DNA of 64,000 nt, from positions 1 through 64,000 of the forward strand of contig NBAY01000014.1 of assembly GCA_002794775.1 (NCBI GenBank). The letters are read 5' to 3'. Shown in pieces: positions 48,406-58,721 of this stretch. This DNA comes from Porodaedalea pini (Eukaryota > Basidiomycota > Agaricomycetes > Hymenochaetales > Hymenochaetaceae). A program made the position numbers and the translations under genes. The stretch's first letter is position 1. Each line of letters opens with the position of its first letter. The notes beneath the pieces are model-generated. The model did no database searches. It saw nothing but the letters and a program-made list of their open reading frames with translations, and was not told where the DNA came from.

Positions 48406-48412
48406 ATTGAAG
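48406..48412 (+). repeat. 7-bp direct repeat ATTGAAG, right flank of palindrome
   Basis: Second copy of the word found at 35149-35155, starting directly after the last base of the right arm. Confidence 0.6.
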
Positions 48413-48440
48413 AGAGCGTCGAGGCGTCATACTCTTCATC

Positions 48441-50895
48441 ATGTCAAGACTGGAGCTATTTATTGAGGGTCATGAAAATGTCGCGCAGACATATGAAGAT
48501 ACTATGAAGGCTTTAGGTTGTAGGCTGCTAGATAGAGACAACTTAATGCCAGTGAGTGCAAGCTTTGTTATGAAACTCACGCCAAAATGGGACACGTCGC
48601 CTAAACAACTTATATGCACAGGACCAAGAACCGCCATTTAGTGCTGATTACAAGCAACTTCTGGAACAACTACAGAGTCTGGATGACCACCTTGCTCTTC
48701 ATACCTTTTTTGCTGCGGACAATCTCGGGATCAAGGATTGGATATTCCCTGAGAGGCAAGTTGTCTGTTCTAAGGTCTTTTGCTGCCATTGTAACATCCA
48801 TTAAAGCCATGGGAAAGTCAAAGAATGGTGATTTTCCTCATTGAATCGGTGGTTCTCATGCCTCAAAAGTCTTGAATCTACTTCAAGCGCATGGCTATAC
48901 AATGTACGCCGCGCTCAACTATAACCACATAAACATCGGTTTAATTTCTTTACGAGTGAGAAAGAGAATAATAGCGCTGCATTGCTCGGACTGCATCTCA
49001 CAGATGCTGTTCAAGGCTAGGTCGTGACTCGTTTCCCTCCAGAGCCTAGCGGATAATTACATATTGGTCACATTAAAGCCACTATGTTGAACGATTACTT
49101 TGCCCATCGTTATGGAGGGCGGCTGGTAGTTCGGTTCGACGATAGCAACCCTACGAAGGAGAAGGTGCATATTCAAGCTTGTATATACTGTGAACGACAT
49201 TGATCTTGTATAGGAGGAATATGAGCACACAATGCTCAACAATCTCGAGGAGCTCAGTGTCCACAGTGACGTTATCAGTCATAGCTCTGATTACTCCTTG
49301 CATCTGTACATGTTCATAGTCTAAATGATAAGGGATGGGAAGGCATTCGTAGATGATACGGAAAGATCAACAGTAAGGGCAATTGCAGTCAGCACCAGCC
49401 GTTGTTTCGCTAACATTTCTTGTGAAGATGAAGGAGGAACGGAAGACGGGTACGGCCTCTGCAAGTAGAGACAGGCCCGTCGAAGATAATATCTTGATGG
49501 TCGATGCCATGAGAAATAGAACAGAAGTCGGCTCACGTTGCTGCCTGCGGGCTAAGATCAGTGTCGATGATCAAAACAAGGCCATGCGCGACACAGTCAT
49601 TTATCGATTCATAAATGCACCGCACCCGCATACGGCACACGTGTCGGTCTTTTCTGATAATGCATATGCTAATTGGTACTACAGACCCGCCTGGAAGATC
49701 TTTCCAACCTACGATTTTGCCTGTCCAATCATAGTTTCTTTGGAAGGGTCACTCATGCACTGCGTTCGAACGAATATCAAGATCGGAACGTCCAGTATCA
49801 TTGTATGTTGAGCTCCCTTGGCCTAAGATCGGTCCATGCACGGGATTTCAGGTATTTTTTCCGTCCTCATCTTTCGCTTCAGCAAATGACTTGTCCCAAT
49901 AATCGGTTGAACTTTGTTCATCCCTTTCTCTCTAAGCGAATGCTCCGAGATTGCTTAGACATTGGTCTAGCCACCGGATGGGACGACCCGAGATTTCCCA
50001 CATTCCGAGGTTGGTACTCTGTTTTCTGCCTTTCGCGTGCTGCTAACTCAGGCAATTCAGGAATTCGCAGGCGCGGAATGACTGTAGAAGCATTCCGACA
50101 ATTCATGTTGGCTCAAGAGGAAGATCGTTGATCCAGTTGCCTCCCCCCCCCCCCCCCCCGCGTTTCTGGTCTATCCTAAAACAAAATTCGTGCGTTTTGC
50201 TAGGTCACGTCATGATAGCTCCTTACAGTGATAAGCTTATCAGTGCCCATGCATCCGTGCAAAGCATTTCTACGCAAAGCGTGAAAGTGATTCCGAGATA
50301 CAAAAAGGCACCTCAATTAGAAGATCGACGGATTGTCTACTCAAACCGAGCAGGAGGATGCTAAACTTCTAGCGATAGGGGGAAGAGGTATACTAATCAA
50401 TCTTCGAGATTTAGTTCCTTTATCAAGTTCTACTTGTAGATTGCTTTGACGAATTGGGGTGTCGCCACCGTTTTATCTGTTACAAAGGACACCTTAGGTA
50501 TGGTGACAGGTGTAGTTGTTGGGCTTCGACCGAATGGGGACATCAAATCTAGTCGAAAGATCACCTGGCTTGCAGATCCAGAACAGTCTATTGATCACCT
50601 AGCGGTCCCAATCGTCTTGCTCGACTACGAATCTCTTATCACGAAACCGAAACTGAATAAAGGAGAGCGAGCTATCGACTGGGCGAACCCTCGTACTGAG
50701 TTTTGTGAACTTGTTTGGGCCGATGGCAACGTTTTTTCTCTCCGTAAAGGTGACATCATCCAGTTCGAACGGAGAGGATATTATGCTGTCGACTCTAATT
50801 TCGATCCTACCCTGCAAGATGCTACAAGGTTCATTCGCATTTCTGACGGGAAAAGTAGCAGGGGTGACTCTCAGGACTCGACCTGCTCACCGTGA
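48441..50895 (+). pseudogene. Cytosolic glutamyl-tRNA synthetase pseudogene
   Basis: Class I synthetase that charges tRNA-Glu. The family order is kept along the plus strand. A GST-like N-terminal piece (about 48620-48750, LQSLDDHLALHTFFAADNLG) comes first. VTRFPPEPSG is interrupted by TAA directly before the signature LHIGHIKA (49050-49073), and [20 protein letters not shown] follows. Then come LRAKISVDDQNKAMRDTVIY (49550-49610), FPTYDFACPI (about 49705), ALRSNEYQDRNVQY (about 49765), RLNFVHPFLSKRMLRD with the KMSKS-like LSKR (about 49905), ATGWDDPRFPTFRG and IRRRGMTVEAFRQF. The anticodon-binding part is ITWLADPEQ through RKGDIIQFERRGYY (50550-50785). It also has an AAG-to-TAG stop before VVTRF, several frameshifts and a run of 17 Cs at 50143-50159. 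The left end lies 35 bp from the palindrome. Confidence 0.8.
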
Positions 50896-52299
50896 TTTAG
50901 AAATGGAGCAGTGTACGTTCCCGGAGAGGGCAGTCATGAACGAAACCAGGACGGTTGGTGATCTTGCGATGATGGCATGGGCATCTCTCAGAAGAGGTCG
51001 CAATTGTCAAGATAGAGACGTTTCTTCAAGAATTGCATGGTTATTTTTTTACATACATACAGACGACGCTCCAATATCAATGCGACATCGTCATCTGGCT
51101 GTGATCTGGGTTGCAGACAATAATGATATACCTGTCCAAACATCGTACGGTTCATACGGTGCACTGGTAAGAAAATTGAAGACATTTGGGAAGCGATTTC
51201 TTGTTACAAAGTACACCTTAGATACATCCTGACAACATATGTGTTTGCCTTGCGTAGGTTGAGTCTGTAGTATGGAGCCAGGACTTCGGAACATAGACGA
51301 AGCACAAAGTAAGAAGTCTTTAGCTAATCGTTTCGTCGGCCCAGGACGATTTGTCTTTGGCAACGAAGACGGTAAACAATATGGGCTTAGTCGTGGTTTT
51401 ATCAACAAAGCTGACTCACCTAAATTATCGAATTGCATCTTTATAGTTGACGTTCCAGTCATCATCGGACCAGGCTGCCACTGTAGCATCATTTAGGTTC
51501 TTCTTCTGAGCAGTTATTTGATATTCCCGGATCCTAAAAACAGTATTGGCAACAAGACCTCGTTCGTAAAACTCTGCGGCGATACACGGCCCCGAAGGTT
51601 TCTCTGCGTAGAGTGATCAGAGAGATGCTCGATGATCGAAAGTGGGTCTGACAGAAACTCTCCGTTCGTGCGTGGGAGAACGTGGGAGAATGCCTAAAAT
51701 AATATCGTACTCGTCTTCAAAATCCACCAAGCCTTCTTCATCCTGCCTTTGCGATCCGCGATAAAACAAGTATTCTCCCACACGGAAGACGACTCGCCTG
51801 TGGTTTTCCGTGTCGTACGTAACCGGAACGATTTCGCCTAATGTCTGAAGCCGATCCCTTGGGACATCAGGAAAAAGTCGCATGCCCTACATAGCCTTAT
51901 ATATTATATAAGGTCGCGTAAGCCTTTTAGTCATTATATAAGGTAATTATAAGACTTCAAAATGCATACAGACGTGTTGTAGGCTTTATAATTATATACA
52001 TTGAGTGTGTAAGACATCTGTTTACATACAAGAGTTATGAAAATGTAATGCAACTCTTGTATAAAAAAAAGAGGGCAGACTGCTTGTTTGTAAAGCAAAT
52101 TACAGACCGTTTAACTCTGATAAAGAAACTGAAGGACTAGTTGGTTCCTTCCAATTATACCATAAAATTGATAATGCTTCTAGAAGAGCTTCAGATGGAT
52201 TCAATGATTAATATATGTAATAATAGGAGAATATATATATATATATAAGTGAGTTGTATGTCTTGTTTCACACATGTAAGTACTGAACAAGAGTGGCTT
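50896..52299. other. Region without a recognised gene; AT-rich and hairpin sequence
   Basis: Two unrecognised frames (51091-51492 minus, 133 codons; 51617-51883 minus, 88 codons, acidic) may be relics. From 51890 the sequence is AT-rich with repeated TTATATAAGGT words, a perfect 10-bp inverted repeat TACAAGAGTT / AACTCTTGTA at 52027-52061, and an (AT)n tract near 52236. Confidence 0.4.
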
Positions 52300-52975
52300 T
52301 GTAGGGGTGCAGACTCTTCTAATCTGAAGGGCGATCTGGGCTAACGCTCGTGTTCAACCCAAGGGGGACTGCGGTGACTCGGTATACTGAGAGGGACAAC
52401 CTAAGTAGAGCAAGGTTCAAGATATGAAGACTCAGCAATACAGATATGTGCGGGAATCCAGTTGGACCAAGACTCAGCTGAATAGGGTCAGCACTTTAGA
52501 TAGTGGCTGGAACTTTTGGTGGTTGGGTATTGGAGTTCTGAGAGTCAGTGGTAAAGTCGGCGTGTATCATTTCAGAGTAAGAGTCAGGTGAATAGTGCAT
52601 AGAACTGCATGTGGTAGATTGCTGCTGTCTATAGGTAGAGGGGGAACTTGCTTTTTTACTGCTTGAGCTACTGCAGTTTTATACTAAACTAGTGCAAGGA
52701 AAATGATCTAAGACTCGGCCGAGTCTGTGAGAGTAAATGTGAGAGTGAGTTGGCGACCGGCCTGTGCACATCACGCAGCCAATCATCGTGGAGTGGTGTT
52801 GTAGTGTCCAACCTGCTTTCTAGTCTCCCACTGCTGCACAGCCATATCCCACATCCTTGTCCTGTCCATCTGATTCCTTCTACCTGTGCCCATGAGAGTC
52901 GGTCATCCATGTGCTGATCGACCTCATATGGTATCTGTCCATCCAACCATGTCCATACCAAGAGTTATAATAAAG
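52300..52975 (-). repeat. Left LTR (3' LTR of the gypsy element)
   Basis: Matches the right LTR from TGTAGG onward, with shared blocks CCAAGGGGGACTGCGGTGACTC, GAGAGGGACAACCTAAGTAG and GGCCTGTGCACATCA. The inner end is estimated, because the other copy is cut by the window edge. Confidence 0.65.
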
Positions 52976-54308
52976 AGTTGGCTGCCGATTATGAATGAAT
53001 AAAAGGTAACATTCGGCAGCTGGTAAAGGGTGTCAAAGGAGTAGTGTAATTGAAGGGAGAAAGACTCAGCCAGCATGTAGGCAATGGTTAATCGCTACAT
53101 CTCCTGGGGGGCCAGAAAAAATGTTTGCAGTGTACATGAGAAGTGGGTGAATTGGAAATTAAAGAAAATGTAATAGGTGAGATTCAGTGCATTCTGTGGT
53201 ACTTAATGGTGTGATGATGAAGAAGAAGAGGTTGAAGGTTCACTGATCAATGCTGAGATTGCGCCCTGGAGTTTCATGATGTGTGCTATCTGCTGCGCGA
53301 CCATGTCATGGAGGTTCTCGAGTTGGACTGATGGGGCCGGATGGTGTATGCTCATCTGTAGGTCTGGGTGCCACAGGATGAGGTCATGTGTCACTGCCGA
53401 ACATAGATGCTGATTGACTGGGAGTTCCAGTCCTTGGTTTATAACATATTTGGTGTGGTTGTTGATCAGGGTCAGTCAGGGTCGGTACTGGACATGGATT
53501 GCCATGTACAGGCACAGGAAGAACTCATGCACCCTCATGCCAGGCTTGGCAATTGAGCACCAGAAGTGCTGGTGAGATCCAGAGTAGTGTAGGATGTCCT
53601 CGAGAGTGGCCTGATGTGAGTGATGGCATGCGACAGCGAGTGTAAACAATATTGACCAATTGTGAACTCCACGTATGTCATCTGGGCACAGAATCTGGTT
53701 GTTATAGAAAGACTTGGTGTTGGTTCGGTCTGAGCGCATGGTCGGCACAGGATGGTATTGAAAAAAAGGGTAGATTATTTGAAGGAGGGGCATATTGTAG
53801 AATGAGTGCTGGGGAATGAGCAAAGGGGGAAAGGGGATTTTTATAGAGGCTCAAGATTATTTGTTAGTGCGATGTTCAGTGTAAAAAAATTTCTTGGGTG
53901 GAGAGGAAAATAGAATAGAGAAAAGCGGTGTCTATGGCTACATGAAACGGGATTTATGATATTAAATGGAAAATGGAAGGGAATCTATTTTTGTCTAATG
54001 TAGCATGAGGCAAATAAAACAAGAGGGGTTCAGGAGAAATGCATCAGGTATTCTACTTTTGCCTGTCCATCTGTCCTAGTTGCTCCTTCATAGGCGATCC
54101 TTCCATACTCGGCTACGAACATCGCATTGAAGTCATTCCAGGACCCAATCAAGTTCATGTGTTCGCCGAGGTTGATCAGTGTGACATGTAACTCATTGAG
54201 TTGACCGACTAGCTGTGAGAGCAGGTCATGGGCTTGAATGGCCTGTTCCCAGGCAGCTTCGGTGAGGCGAGTCATTGTGTCAACTTTCTCCTGGAGTGTC
54301 ATAACCCA

Positions 54309-54983
54309 TGACACATCAAATAATTATAATTAGTGTCTCACTTTTACAGCAAAGAGAGACAGGTTCTCAGTATCTCACTTATCATTAGCAAAGAGAGACA
54401 ACATCTCAGCATCTTACTTATCACAGCAAAGGGAGGCAACATCTCAGTATTTCACTGATCACAGCAAAGGGAGACAATATCTCAGTATCTCACTCATCAC
54501 AGCAAAGAGAGACAACATCTCAGTGACCCATCTACATCATTGAGAGATAGTATCTCAGGTGCCACATTGCTGTAGCAATGAGAGATACCACCTCATCAGT
54601 TTATTTCTGGATTACCTACTTTGCTACTTGGTTTCCTATAAGTAGTCTGTGTATTTAAGGGCAGCCTCCCAGAGCCCCAGACCCTCAGAATTGTTAACTA
54701 GTTATCTCCTGCTTATAAATGTCTATCTCAGCCTATAACTCTTGGATCAAGAACTGGTACTATATTTGTCAAGATATCTTTGGAGTACTATACTTGCTAG
54801 TATCTCCTAAGTACCTCAGCTCTACATCCAGGGTCAAAGTACAGAAGACAGCTCTTATCCTGTCAGGTCTTTCTAAAAGACTATTCAAGATCTTATCTCC
54901 TTACTACTATTCTGTCATCAGACTTAGGGTATTGTTATCTGCATTGGTTTACTAATCTATTCTTTATAGGTAGGATCACAACA
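54309..54983 (+). mobile_element. Nested solo LTR (675 bp), copia-like ends
   Basis: Begins TGACACATCAAAT and ends GGATCACAACA, that is TG...CA with a CAACA end as in many Ty1/copia LTRs. It interrupts the minus-strand coil reading frame. A CATG word is found at both edges. A 38-bp tandem repeat lies in the presumed U3 and a TATA-like GTATTTAAGGG at about 54652. No internal retroelement sequence is attached, so it is a solo LTR produced by LTR-LTR recombination. Confidence 0.6.
54347..54524 (+). repeat. 38-bp tandem repeat, about 4.7 copies, inside the solo LTR
   Basis: Unit of the type CAGCAAAGAGAGACAACATC plus TCAGTATCTCACTTATCA, with a few substitutions per copy. Likely U3 enhancer-type repeats of the LTR (inference). 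Confidence 0.8.
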
Positions 54984-56303
54984 TGGAGGGCCCATTGTTG
55001 TCCTTCACGTGCTGTGCATTCCTGCTTGGCATCTTTGAGCATTGCTGCAAAGTCAGCTTGTTCGGCTTCTGTGGTAGTCAGCAATTCCTGGGCTTCATAA
55101 AGTTGGCTGAGATATGCTGGCTAGACGTATGAGACTGTTGCCGTGGCGTTGAATTGGGAGAGAGTGAGGGTCACCTTGTATGAACTAGTCTTCCTGCTCG
55201 TGATTCACCTGAAGACTGTGTGGTATACCTCTTCATACACGAGTTGTGTGAGGCCTTCATAGTCCAGGCTGGCTATAGCGACTGTGGTGCAGAATTAGGC
55301 CCATGATCCTCCGGTGAGTGCGGGTGATTGCACAAGTCGTTCTTGAATTTTGGGTATGCAGAACGTGTAGGCCACGTATACCAGAGTCGGGTCTGTGGGC
55401 ATGAGCTTGTCGAAAGTGAACAGTAACTCGGCCGCAAACTTGGCAAATGAGATTGTCGTGGGGTTGAATACAACTATCTGTGAGATGCAATTTGGGCAAG
55501 GGTCAGTGAGTAGGAGATTGCTAGGAGTCGGGTTTGGCATGCAGTACACCATCCCCTTGAGAACAATTGCATGTGGAGGGGTGATGTCAGTACTTTCCAT
55601 CATATGCAGGGTTGGATGTTGTTTCTTTGTTTTCTTTTGGCGTTTTCAGTACGTGCGTGTCTCTTTAAGGGCAGTTGTGTTGTCTGAGTCATTTGTGTCT
55701 GTATTAGGCAGACCTCTCTGTATGGTCATGCCATTCATTGGTAGGGTTTGCATTTGTTGCATGTTTCGGGCGATTCGTTCGTGTGGGTCGGCAGCCGGTT
55801 GATCGGCAGATTTTTGTGTCTTGTTCTCTGTTGTTTCATGTTTGGTACCAGTCCGTGTTCCTGTACTGTCAGTTGTGTTTTGCTTGGCGGTCCTGGCTTG
55901 GTGTCGTTGTTTTCTTTTGGTGTTGGCTTTTGCTGGGCGTCTGTGTGTTTCGAGTGCTTTGAGGTCTCTTTTTGGTATGAGTGGACTCGTTGTTGAACGT
56001 TGGTGTCCAGTGTGTGTTTCTGGGTTCGTTGTAACTGATTGGCAGGTTCGTGCTGTATTTGGTGTAGTCTGGATCTGCATGTGATTGGCTTTTGGGGTGT
56101 GTGATTGACGTGAACCGTTTTGGGCGCTTTGGTGATCTTGAGCTAGCCAGGTTGCACATTGTGCTTCTTGAGTGCGATCACAGTGCTTGTTCTGGTCCAA
56201 TAACGTGGGGGCATGGTTTCTGTTGGCAGAGATTGTCGGAAATTTCAGAATGTGTTGTTTTCTGCTTTTTACTACCATCTCCTCCATCTCGCAGTACCTT
56301 TCA

Positions 56304-58502
56304 ATGGACGACGCCTCGACTCCTGGAACTGTCCCATGGCCCTTCACATCTCCCAAGGATGGGGGGTGTGCTTCAACACTGCCACAGTGGAAGCTGGGGC
56401 CTGACAATCACACGCCAATGCCTCCTGGCTTTTCGCAGGAGCCTGACGATGGCAGCCATGATGTGGGAGGTCCACTCATCGGTGTGGATCTCCCATGTCT
56501 ATTGTTGTTACTATTGCCTTCACCGGGCAGAGACGTGGATGGGGTGAGTGAGCGTGCTGGGGAAGTTAGTGTCCCTCCTGCTGAGTCTGCCCTGCTGAGT
56601 CCGGTTGTGTGTGATCCTTTCGCATCACGTATGGAAGACTTCAACTCGGCGTTAGACAATCTTGAGAAGTCAAGTGAGGAGGCTCACAAGGAGGCAATGG
56701 TGTATGTGCAGGCTACCTGGGTGTGCCACTTATTTCTGTTTTCTTGTTTTTGCTTCTGATAAAATTTTCTAGCGCTCCCTTTCTACTGCATGGGATGGCA
56801 TTTCCAAGCATGTGAAAGCCGCCCATCCCTCTTTTACCACAATGGATGTCCTTCCGGACGTGTTCCGGAATGAGGCCGATGAAGCGGTGGAGAATGCGAC
56901 TGAGGAGATGCTGCCCAAGCATCTCTGGTCCCTTATTGCTGAGGAGGAGGAGAGGGTGGCTGAGCGGAAGCGCAAGCGCAAGCTCATTGCTGCTGAGCAT
57001 GCACGTGCTGCAGCTGAGGCCAAGGAGAGGGTGGAGCTTTGGGCACATGAGGATGCCAAGCATGCCAGGCAGGCTGCACAAGAGGTGCAAGAGTAGGCTG
57101 AGCATACACAGCAGGCTATGGAGTGGGTGTGAGAAGAGGCCAAGTGTATGGTGCATGAAGAGGCCAAGGAGGATCAAAGATGGGAGGCACATGCAGTGAA
57201 ACTGTGGGCCATGTGCAATTTGTTGCGCATGCTATACCCCACCAAAACAGATGAGGCACTCCAGGATTGGCTCTACCGCATGGTAGCCCCTCTCCCACAG
57301 GATCTACGTCAGGTGAGTACCTAGTTTATTGCTGGCTCTGTATTGTTGGCTGATTTGTTGCAGAGGCTGCCCCCTGCTGAACCTACTCAGTTGGCTGCAT
57401 CTCCACCTCGTCGTGGGTCACGTATGTGCCAGCCTCGCCCTCATCCTGTCCTTACATGTTTGGGTGCAGAAAGTGGGGAAGTTGTCTCTCCCACATCATT
57501 GCCTTGAGCTGGTTTGGATGCGAGTGCCATGTCTCATCGTGGTACTGGTGGGCTCACACGCCCCCATACAGACCTTCCCCTTCTCCTTTCCTTGCTGTGC
57601 CAGCCAAATCCGTGAAGGCCGATCCTCTGTCAGTTGGTGGAAGCACCTCATCCACAAAGGTTATGCGTGCGGTGCCTCCAGTGAGTATAGTTCCTTTCCG
57701 TGCCCAATTCTTCTCAGCTGATTGTTGTTTTGCATAGGCTCGTGGTTCATCGGCATGACCAGAGGCAGCGGCCATCAACCTCCCTTCTACAAAGCCTGGC
57801 ACCAAGTGCAAGCTGGTTTTGGTTGAATCCAGTGGCAATGAGGGCCTGTCTCATCCTGGTCCATCCAAGGTTCCATGTGCAGTGGGTGCGTCTTTGGCAA
57901 GAGATGTGAAGGTTGAGGAGGTCATTTCTGACAGACCAGACCCAGATTTGCTCAGAGGTGGGGTACACCTGGGGCAAACTGTTCAGTTCACCCTCACCTG
58001 TGACACATGCATTGTCGTGGGTGCATCGTGTGACAGTGTCCCCAAGAGTCAGCAGTGCACCCACTGTTCATGGAACAAGGTGCGCTGCATCTTTGATCGG
58101 TTCTGTGGGCAGCGTGGCAGTACCCAACTCACTCCCCTTGCACTTTCCATGGTGGACCTGATTGGTATTGGCAGCACAGTCTGGCAGTTCGGTGACATCC
58201 CCAACTACTTGGATGCGGCTTCCATCGATGTCCTGGTCAGGGCGTTGGCTAGGAATGTCGCCGAGTCTTGCGTGTCGATTTGCAAGCATCAGGCTGCTGT
58301 TCGTAGTCACCTTGAGGTGTACGAGGCTCGTGTCGAGGAGCTCACCTGTCGTCTCGGTGAATATGAGGAGGTGGAGGACTGGATGCTGCCTTTGCCGTTC
58401 CTTGACAAAAATTTGTTCATCAACTATCGGTCCATTCAAGAGCAGGAGGAGAAGGAGGAAAAGGAGAAGAAGAAGAAAGGAAAGGGGAAAGGGAGGAAGT
58501 AG
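56304..58502 (+). pseudogene. Antisense coiled-coil / Zn2Cys6-type gene inside the gypsy element, interrupted
   Basis: A plus-strand multi-exon reading region opposite to pol. The start MDDASTPGTVPWPF at 56304 has a Pro/Ser-rich leader. A charged coiled coil follows (56812-57096, LIAEEEERVAERKRKRKLIA and Ala/Glu repeats). After TAG at 57094 and TGA at 57130 the same frame continues. After introns, a final exon (about 57740-58502) carries six cysteines spaced CX2CX6C-X8-CX2CX6C (57998-58093), the Zn(II)2Cys6 cluster spacing. A helical stretch follows, then a Lys/Glu-rich end (KKKKGKGKGRK). It ends 220 bp from the convergent end of pol. It may bind nucleic acid. TGA and TAG codons suggest it decayed along with the element; some may fall in unrecognised introns. 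Confidence 0.5.
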
Positions 58503-58721
58503 AGTAGTTTTTGCTTTTTGTTATTTATTAAGGGAATTTTAGTCTATGGTTGGTACCATGTTACACTGTGCTTTATGATGGAAGTACAAGACTTGGCGTT
58601 TTTGTTCAAGGCTCGGCACATTATTGTTCTGGTGGATTTTGCGGCTTTGAAGTTTGAGAGTAGGGGTTTAGTGAGCGAAATGAAATGGAATGAGTACAAA
58701 TATTAAGGAGAATACAGGGTA

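Larger units (their letters stand above)
53203..55603 (-). pseudogene. Accessory coding region downstream of pol (gypsy element), interrupted
   Basis: A minus-strand reading region between integrase and the 3' LTR. It starts MMESTDITPPHAIV at 55603 and, reading past TAA, TGA and TAG codons (55295 onward), continues with YLSQLYEAQELLTTTEAEQA and a Gln/Glu-rich coil. It is split by the solo LTR at 54309-54983 and resumes with MTLQEKVDTMTRLTEAAWEQ at 54300. Two further pieces follow (53823-53476 and 53394-53203, the latter ending in poly-Ser then His-His). The length and coil content recall a Gag-like or structural protein, but I do not recognise it. Stops are consistent with C-to-T changes. Confidence 0.4.

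Noticed and set aside
55646..56407. 253-codon minus-strand frame
   Set aside because: Extremely Thr/Asn/Lys/His/Gln-rich because the plus strand is a T/G-rich tract; several plus frames are open there too. Probably compositional, although a Gag-like role cannot be excluded.
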